Below are positions 5,770 to 10,516 of a DNA stretch of 10,516 nucleotides, one piece after another (within the stretch, counting starts at the first letter, position 1; the number at the start of each line of letters is the position of its first letter). Source of the stretch: Bacillota bacterium (lineage in GTDB: Bacteria; Bacillota_A; Clostridia; Lachnospirales; Lachnospiraceae); contig JAEZTQ010000015.1 in the NCBI GenBank assembly GCA_023443625.1, positions 1 through 10,516 on the forward strand. Direction: 5' to 3'. Below the pieces are notes generated by a model. The model was not told the DNA's origin. It worked only from the letters and a program-made list of their open reading frames with translations, and made no database searches. The translations under genes were made by a program, and so were the position numbers.

Positions 5770-7098
5770 TTGATAGAAACAATATATAGTAGTGATGGTG
5801 ATGAGTCAGGTAGGACAAGTAAATCCCAGATAAGCTTTAAGATGCCGAAAAATATCAGGCAGGTGGGTAAAAGTAATACATACCGAAAGATATATGTAGA
5901 AGATTATGTGATGACTTTCATAAAACAGTTGCCATGTGGTGATTTCTCTAAGTGCAAGATAGCTGTACTCCTTGGGCAATGTAATGTAATAGAGAATTGC
6001 CGTAATATATTCATATCCGGAGCTGTGGAAGTTCATAACACAGATATTTCAAATGATATTGTCTTTACAAATGATGTCTGGACTGCCATATATGAAGATA
6101 TTAAAAAATTTTTTGTTGAGGCGGAAATTGTAGGCTGGTACCTGGGTGGACCGGATTATCTCTTGGCAGACGAGGATAAAATTTTAAAAACCCATATAGA
6201 TAATTTTGCTGGTCAGGATAAAATTCTCTTAACCTTTGATAGTTTAGAGAAGGAGGAAGCCTTTTTAAGTTATGAAAATAACAAGCTCTGTAAGCAGGAT
6301 GGATATTATATCTATTACGAAAAAAATGAAGAGATGCAGAGCTATATCATAGAAAATAAGAATCCCTCTAGTGTCGAAGCAGATTATGAAGATAAGGTAG
6401 CTAAGAATATAAGAACTGTTATTGAGAGTAAGAAAGGGAATGAGGAAGAAAGCAAAAATATAACAAAGCTCATGTATGCAGCAGGTACTTTGCTTGCTGT
6501 TATTGTCTTGATTGTTGGTGCAGCCATGCTACGCAACTATGATCAAATGAGAAGTATGCAGAACACGCTAAACTATTTATCTAAGAATATGGAGGATTTT
6601 CAATCAAATTTTGAAGACACAGACAAATCTTCTGAGAATGGAGAGGCAGAGGCTGCTCAATCATCTAAGGGTGATGCAAACTCAGATATGGTACAGTCAT
6701 CTAATGAAGGGGCTGATAGGGCAGAGGATGATAATCTTCATGTTGAAGTAGTACCAGGTGATGTTACACCTCTACCCGAGGAAGATAGTCAGTCAAAGGA
6801 TTCAGACAAGGATGACAAGGATGGCGATACGCCCATTTCAGATAAAGAACTTGCAGAGGATAATAAGATAGAGACAAAACCAACAAAAGCGGCTGCTACT
6901 CCGAAACCGGAAAAGGAGGAGAGCTCAAAGCCCGCTAAGAAAGAGATTAATTATTATGTTGTCGTAGAAGGGGATACTTTAGCAGACATCAGCTACAAAC
7001 TTTATAAGACATATACAAAAGTAAAAACTATTATGAAGTTAAATGATATCACTGATCAGGATTTGATTTATGCCGGACAGAAATTAATTGTTCCATAA
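5770..7098 (+). CDS. Membrane protein: degenerate MPN (JAMM)-like domain, TM helix, acidic linker, LysM
   Basis: Predicted 442-residue single-pass protein. Residues about 37-190 read as an MPN/JAMM-like fold: a KIAVLLG strand (63-69), a strand ending GAVEVHN, then IVGWYLGGPDY (120-130) and LLADEDK (131-137) at the place of the catalytic GWYHSHPG...S-x-x-D motif. Both His and the Ser are replaced (Leu, Gly, Ala) and only the Asp remains, so protease activity is unlikely. A helix at about 234-254 is flanked by Lys on the N side, placing the MPN-like part inside the cell. An acidic, low-complexity linker (about 275-390) leads to a C-terminal LysM domain (394-442, YYVVVEGDTLADI...AGQKLIVP) that should bind peptidoglycan outside. 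A role linking cytoplasm and wall is inferred. The LysM call is firm; the MPN call is from motif pattern and needs structure prediction. TTG start; an in-frame GTG at 5761 would add three residues. Confidence 0.85.
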   Translation: MIETIYSSDGDESGRTSKSQISFKMPKNIRQVGKSNTYRKIYVEDYVMTFIKQLPCGDFSKCKIAVLLGQCNVIENCRNIFISGAVEVHNTDISNDIVFTNDVWTAIYEDIKKFFVEAEIVGWYLGGPDYLLADEDKILKTHIDNFAGQDKILLTFDSLEKEEAFLSYENNKLCKQDGYYIYYEKNEEMQSYIIENKNPSSVEADYEDKVAKNIRTVIESKKGNEEESKNITKLMYAAGTLLAVIVLIVGAAMLRNYDQMRSMQNTLNYLSKNMEDFQSNFEDTDKSSENGEAEAAQSSKGDANSDMVQSSNEGADRAEDDNLHVEVVPGDVTPLPEEDSQSKDSDKDDKDGDTPISDKELAEDNKIETKPTKAAATPKPEKEESSKPAKKEINYYVVVEGDTLADISYKLYKTYTKVKTIMKLNDITDQDLIYAGQKLIVP

Positions 7099-7122
7099 TT
7101 ACATAAAACCATTCATTGAGAC

Positions 7123-7163
7123 GGCTGTTGCAAGTATATTACTTTTGCAACAGCCCTTAAATT
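7123..7163 (+). terminator. Terminator of the MPN-LysM gene
   Basis: GGCTGTTGCAA (7123-7133) pairs perfectly with TTGCAACAGCC (7145-7155), 11 bp, starting 25 bases after the stop codon. The tail CTTAAATTT is only partly T-rich, so it may be leaky or act mainly as an end-stabilising hairpin. Confidence 0.65.
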
Positions 7164-7307
7164 TACACTCTTTCTATAATATGTGAAAAAGTTAGTGCCT
7201 TTCCAAGGAATATGAGTTATAATATTTGTTACAGTTTGGCCAATTCAGACATACAACAGAATTGAAAACTGATTGTACAAGTTTGCTTGTATTCAAGGAG
7301 ATTTCAT

Positions 7308-7319
7308 ATGCTGTTATAA
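7308..7319 (+). other. Three-codon minigene MLL-stop with a strong Shine-Dalgarno
   Basis: AAGGAG (7295-7300) sits seven bases before ATG CTG TTA TAA (7308-7319), 46 bases upstream of the DUF5711 start. It is either a leader micro-ORF that influences the next gene, a relic of an old gene start, or chance. Confidence 0.3.
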
Positions 7320-7354
7320 CTAAAGGGTAACTAATATTTTAAGAAACTGCGTTC

Positions 7355-7359
7355 AGGAG
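7355..7359 (+). promoter_or_regulatory. Ribosome binding site that sets the ATG start at 7366
   Basis: AGGAG ends immediately before an in-frame TTG at 7360, which it cannot serve. It is six bases from the ATG at 7366, so the shorter start is preferred. Confidence 0.75.
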
Positions 7360-7365
7360 TTGATT

Positions 7366-8538
7366 ATGTTGAAAGATAAGGAGAACCAATCCTTAAAAGA
7401 ATATAATAGCCGTAAGAAACGGTATAAAAGAAGAAGAAATTTAATCATTGTAACTCTGCTCCTCATATTGGTAGTGATAGCAGTAGTTTACCTTATTAAT
7501 CTATACAATAAAAGCTATAGTGATATTAAAGTGATTAATACAACAGAAATTCAGGGAGAAAGTGCCATAGCTTATTTAAGCTATGGAAGCTCAGTGGTGA
7601 AATACAACAAAAACGGAGTAATGGCTTTTAACAAGGATGGAGATGTTTTGTGGAATAGTGCCTATGAGATGGTTAATCCCATAGCAGACCTATGCGATAA
7701 TTACATTGTAATTGCAGATAGGGGTAGTAAATCCATACATATATTTAATCAAAAGGGTGAAGTTGGTCGTTTTCAATCAGAGTATAATATAGTTAAAGTT
7801 GAAGTGGCCTCACAAGGTGTAGTAGCAGCATTAATGCAAGAGGGAGACGCAAACCATATTATAGTCTATGATGCTGAGGGCAATGAGCTATGTAGAGCGA
7901 AAAACACTGTGAACAATGCAGGATATCCCATGGACATATCCCTTTCCAATGACGGGAATAAATTAGGAGCCGTTTACCTATCCCTTGCTGAAGGTGATGC
8001 TATAAGCACAGTGGGATTCTACAATTTTAGCGAAGTGGGAGAGAATTACGATAATTACTTTGTTGGCGGTTATAGCTACAATAAAGGAATTATAATACCT
8101 AAAGTTGTATTTTTAAATAATGATATTGTATGTGCATTTAAGGATAGTGGACTTGTGATTTACTCTGTGAAGCAATTGCCCAGTGTAGTTAAAAAGATCG
8201 ATTTCAAGGCAAAAATAAAGAGTATTCTATATAATCATAAATATGTAGGAGTTGTCTTGGAAGCTCAGGAGGATTCCTCAAGTAAACTTGTACTTTATAG
8301 TCTAGAGGGAAAAGTGATATTAGATAAAACCCTTGATTTTAAGTATAACAAGATATTTTTAACAGAGGAAGAGATCATAATGTATGATGATTTAACCTGT
8401 ATCATTATGAAGACGAATGGGAAAGAGAAATTTAGATATACCTTTGACAAAGATATTGAAGAATTTTATCCTATCAATAATCTGGATAGATATTTTTTAA
8501 TCAATACATTAAGATTAATGGATATAATGCTGCAGTAG
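7366..8538 (+). CDS. DUF5711-type single-pass membrane protein with propeller-like outer domain
   Basis: Predicted 390-residue protein. The N-terminus is strongly basic (RKKRYKRRR, 16-24), followed by one hydrophobic helix (26-46), so the bulk should lie outside the membrane. The outer region contains repeated beta-rich units with propeller-like turns: VMAFNKDGDVLWN (85-97), IHIFNQKGEVG (125-134), IIVYDAEGNEL (165-175), LVLYSLEGKVI (308-318) and CIIMKTNGKEKF (345-356). These resemble WD40/PQQ-type blades. I assign it to the uncharacterised DUF5711 family from recalled sequence style; function is unknown. It lies between the MPN-LysM gene and a CvpA gene, 96 bases ahead of the latter without a terminator. 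Start ATG is supported by AGGAG. No convincing promoter is seen upstream. Confidence 0.75.
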   Translation: MLKDKENQSLKEYNSRKKRYKRRRNLIIVTLLLILVVIAVVYLINLYNKSYSDIKVINTTEIQGESAIAYLSYGSSVVKYNKNGVMAFNKDGDVLWNSAYEMVNPIADLCDNYIVIADRGSKSIHIFNQKGEVGRFQSEYNIVKVEVASQGVVAALMQEGDANHIIVYDAEGNELCRAKNTVNNAGYPMDISLSNDGNKLGAVYLSLAEGDAISTVGFYNFSEVGENYDNYFVGGYSYNKGIIIPKVVFLNNDIVCAFKDSGLVIYSVKQLPSVVKKIDFKAKIKSILYNHKYVGVVLEAQEDSSSKLVLYSLEGKVILDKTLDFKYNKIFLTEEEIIMYDDLTCIIMKTNGKEKFRYTFDKDIEEFYPINNLDRYFLINTLRLMDIMLQ

Positions 8539-8634
8539 CTAAGCAGTCAATATAAGGCATAAAGATTAATAACACAGACTTAAGTATACTACAGAATATT
8601 ATTAAAAGTTATAAAAGAAAGGTTTGGGTTAAAG

Positions 8635-9330
8635 ATGAATTGGTTACTTGTAATTGTAATAGGTATTTTAATTGTTAATTCCTTTATAGGTATGAAAGCA
8701 GGCTTTATTAAAACTATTTTTTCCTTATGCTCTATGGTTGTGGCAGTAGTACTAACTATATGGGTTAGTCCATATGTGAATAATTACATGAGGGGCAACG
8801 AAAAGATATATGATTATATTCATACCAAGGTAGAGAAAGTACTACCTGAGATTGCTGACAATGGGGATCGTAACGATCAGGTCTCACTTATTGATGGATT
8901 GTCTTTGCCTCAATCAATTAAGGATTCTCTCAATAAGAACAATAACTCAGAGGTTTATAAGGAACTTGCTGTCGAGGGCTTTAAAGGGTATGTCACTGGA
9001 TATATGACGGGAATTGTGATCAACGCTTTGGCATTTACTCTTACATTTCTTGTGCTCCTCATAGCATTATGGGTGATTTGTTTTGTACTAGACATCATAA
9101 GTAAGTTACCCCTACTTAATCAGATTAATAAAACAGCGGGTTTGTTGGCTGGATTGGTTCATGGTTTAGTTGTAGTATGGATATTCTTTATTATACTTAC
9201 GGTTTTTGGCAGCAGTGAACTTGGACAAAAAGCAATGACTCTAATAGGGGAAAATGAAATACTAAGTCTTATCTATAATAATAATATTCTCCTAGGCTTT
9301 GTTACCAGTGCAGCTAAAATATTATTATAG
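8635..9330 (+). CDS. CvpA family membrane protein
   Basis: Integral membrane protein of 231 residues with four predicted helices (about 2-16, 25-46, 125-152 and 168-192). A soluble, charged stretch lies between the second and third (about 50-120). The N-terminal MNWLL...GMKAGFIKTIF pattern and the segment LNQINKTAGLLAGLVHGLVV (161-180) are typical of the CvpA (colicin V production) family, whose members are linked to envelope homeostasis in several bacteria; the molecular activity is not established. This copy is longer than the E. coli protein because of the central loop. The start is chosen from the family-typical N-terminus; the ribosome site is weak (GAAAGG 8617-8622, 12 bases away). It probably belongs with the DUF5711 gene upstream. 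Confidence 0.87.
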   Translation: MNWLLVIVIGILIVNSFIGMKAGFIKTIFSLCSMVVAVVLTIWVSPYVNNYMRGNEKIYDYIHTKVEKVLPEIADNGDRNDQVSLIDGLSLPQSIKDSLNKNNNSEVYKELAVEGFKGYVTGYMTGIVINALAFTLTFLVLLIALWVICFVLDIISKLPLLNQINKTAGLLAGLVHGLVVVWIFFIILTVFGSSELGQKAMTLIGENEILSLIYNNNILLGFVTSAAKILL

Positions 9331-9547
9331 CTACCTTAGAATTCTAAAGAGGTATTTATCTTGCTCTTGATCCTATGAATAATTGATGTAATAAGCATTC
9401 CTTATGCATTTTCAAATTGAATATTTATATTCTACTGTATTTGTAAGGAACCCGCAGCTCAAGCTGTGATAGTAATTTGGGCTAATTGTGAAAGCTAGAT
9501 ATAGTATACTCTCTATGGAAATGAAGATGTTAAGTACTGTATATAGG
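9331..9547. other. Non-coding gap after the CvpA gene
   Basis: No credible gene is visible. Right after the stop, TACCTTAGAA (9332-9341) can pair with TTCTAA and GGTA (9342-9354) around a bulge, followed by TTTATCTT. It is a weak terminator candidate because the centre is a loopless palindrome. A 30-codon frame at 9515-9607 runs through the strong terminator and is not accepted as a gene. Confidence 0.5.
9477..9505 (+). promoter_or_regulatory. Candidate promoter of a short transcript before the rRNA operon
   Basis: TTGGGC (9477-9482) and TATAGT (9500-9505) have a 17-base spacer. The start near 9512 would give a transcript of about 80 nt ending at the 9548-9591 terminator. The -35 match is modest. 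Confidence 0.3.
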
Positions 9548-9591
9548 GTGGTCATTGTATTGCAGATAGATAAATACAATGATCACTTTTT
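9548..9591 (+). terminator. Strong intrinsic terminator ahead of the rRNA promoter
   Basis: GTGGTCATTGTATT (9548-9561) pairs with AATACAATGATCAC (9573-9586): 14 bp with one G-T wobble, an 11-base loop and then TTTTT (9587-9591). It insulates the rRNA operon from the CvpA gene, whose stop is 218 bases upstream, or ends a short transcript of its own. Confidence 0.88.
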
Positions 9592-9623
9592 GCATTTTAA
9601 TTCATAGAATATTAGATAGCCAT

Positions 9624-9683
9624 AAAATGGTAGAATAAAAGTTTAAAAAAGTGGTTGACTTTATCTTTCTAAGATGATATACT
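9624..9683 (+). promoter_or_regulatory. rRNA operon promoter with A/T-rich UP-like region
   Basis: TTGACT (9655-9660), a 17-base spacer and TATACT (9678-9683) preceded by TGA (9675-9677) give a near-consensus extended -10 promoter. The 30 bases upstream (9624-9650) are A-rich, as in UP elements. Transcription should start near 9690-9691, producing a leader of about 380 nt before mature 16S. Confidence 0.85.
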
Positions 9684-9769
9684 TCTTTTTGCTGACGCAC
9701 CGAGCCGGTAGCGAAAGCGACAACAACAAAAACCTGCGAAGCCATATGTTATAAGGGCTGGCGGATAAC

Positions 9770-9789
9770 GAACCTTGATAATTGAACAG
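9770..9789 (+). promoter_or_regulatory. boxA-like antitermination element
   Basis: GAACCTTGATAATTGAACAG resembles the Firmicute rrn leader boxA region, of the type TTCTTTGAAAACT-GAACA, which is read by NusB and ribosomal protein S10 (NusE). The match is by recalled pattern. Confidence 0.45.
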
Positions 9790-10014
9790 TGAAACAACCC
9801 TGAAAAATTCTAAAAAACTCGGAGTTTACACATGAACTCCGAACCAAGATTTTTCATTTCGGCAGATCGGAAACGATATGCCGACGAACTCGTATCCTTA
9901 GCCAAGTAATTGGGGCGGATACAACCACAAAAACAGTAAAGATAATTCAGGATAAAGTGATTTAATGATCATCCGGTGATTTTATAATTGCCGGCGGTTC
10001 TCACAATCACTTAA

Positions 10015-10038
10015 GATATGACCGCAAGCGGTCATATC
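10015..10038 (+). repeat. Perfect 11-bp hairpin in the pre-16S leader
   Basis: GATATGACCGC, AA, GCGGTCATATC is a perfect palindrome, so in RNA a 10-bp stem with a CAAG tetraloop can form. It ends about 30 nt before the mature 16S 5' end and may be a processing or folding signal. No T run follows, which is consistent with it not terminating transcription. Confidence 0.7.
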
Positions 10039-10069
10039 AGCCAAGGTTTATCTGACTGGATCCAAACTT

Positions 10070-10516
<447 letters not shown>

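Larger units (their letters stand above)
9691..10069 (+). other. Structured leader of the rRNA operon
   Basis: No protein gene fits. The leader holds a boxA-like stretch GAACCTTGATAATTGAACAG (9770-9789) and several hairpins. The first is nested: TGAAAAAT/ATTTTTCA (9801-9808 with 9849-9856) around TCGGAGTT/AACTCCGA (9819-9826 with 9835-9842). The second is TCGGCA-G-ATCG-GAAA-CGAT-A-TGCCGA (9859-9884), with a GNRA loop. The third is AAGTGATT/AATCACTT (about 9955-9962 with 10005-10012), and the last is a perfect 11-bp hairpin at 10015-10038. These probably guide antitermination, folding and RNase cleavage of pre-16S RNA. Confidence 0.7.

Noticed and set aside
5806..6036. Minus-strand open frame within the MPN-LysM gene
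   Set aside because: Shadow of a clear plus-strand gene, without start signals.
9515..9607. Thirty-codon open frame starting ATGGAAATGAAG
   Set aside because: It runs through the strong terminator stem and its T run, has no ribosome site and has no protein-like pattern.
9819..9856. Hairpin in the rRNA leader as a terminator
   Set aside because: The T run (9850-9854) is separated from the inner stem and takes part in the outer stem. It is inside a highly expressed rRNA leader, so a processing or folding role is more likely.

Overview
The window looks like a chromosomal segment of an AT-rich, spore-forming, anaerobic Firmicute of the family Lachnospiraceae (Clostridium cluster XIVa). The clearest evidence is the 5' part of a 16S rRNA gene at the right end, with cluster XIVa-like V1-V2 sequence. 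Supporting evidence is a sporulation protein of the YyaC family, strong Shine-Dalgarno sites, Gram-positive-type hairpin terminators and an envelope gene group that I associate with this family. I see no transposase, integrase, phage gene, tRNA or CRISPR array.

Layout. Positions 1-66 hold a hairpin that probably terminates a gene left of the window. A promoter at 196-224 drives proC (305-1099, last step of proline synthesis), which ends at a strong terminator (1149-1191). After a gap comes a small double-zinc-ribbon protein like YvyF (1491-1871), here without flagellar neighbours, followed directly by a long imperfect inverted repeat. Next is a probable transcription unit of an unrecognised small membrane protein (2088-2507), secD (2543-3817) and secF (3807-4754). 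The two sec genes overlap by 11 bases and encode the proton-driven auxiliary part of the Sec translocase. A hairpin at 4766-4808 separates them from the convergent yyaC gene (minus strand, 4854-5438), which has a promoter resembling those of forespore sigma factors.

The second half carries three envelope genes on the plus strand. The first (5770-7098) is a membrane protein with a degenerate MPN/JAMM-like domain predicted inside the cell, one membrane helix, a long acidic linker and an external LysM domain. The second (7366-8538) is a DUF5711-type single-pass protein with an external repeat-rich domain. The third (8635-9330) is a CvpA-family membrane protein. A 745-base non-coding stretch follows. 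It holds a possible short transcription unit ending at a strong terminator (9548-9591), then a near-consensus rRNA promoter (9655-9683), a structured leader of about 380 nt with a boxA-like element, and the 16S gene, which runs off the right edge.

Most genes are housekeeping (proline, protein export, ribosomes). The least described part is the MPN-LysM / DUF5711 / CvpA group, where the first protein pairs an apparently dead deubiquitinase-like fold in the cytoplasm with a wall-binding module outside.
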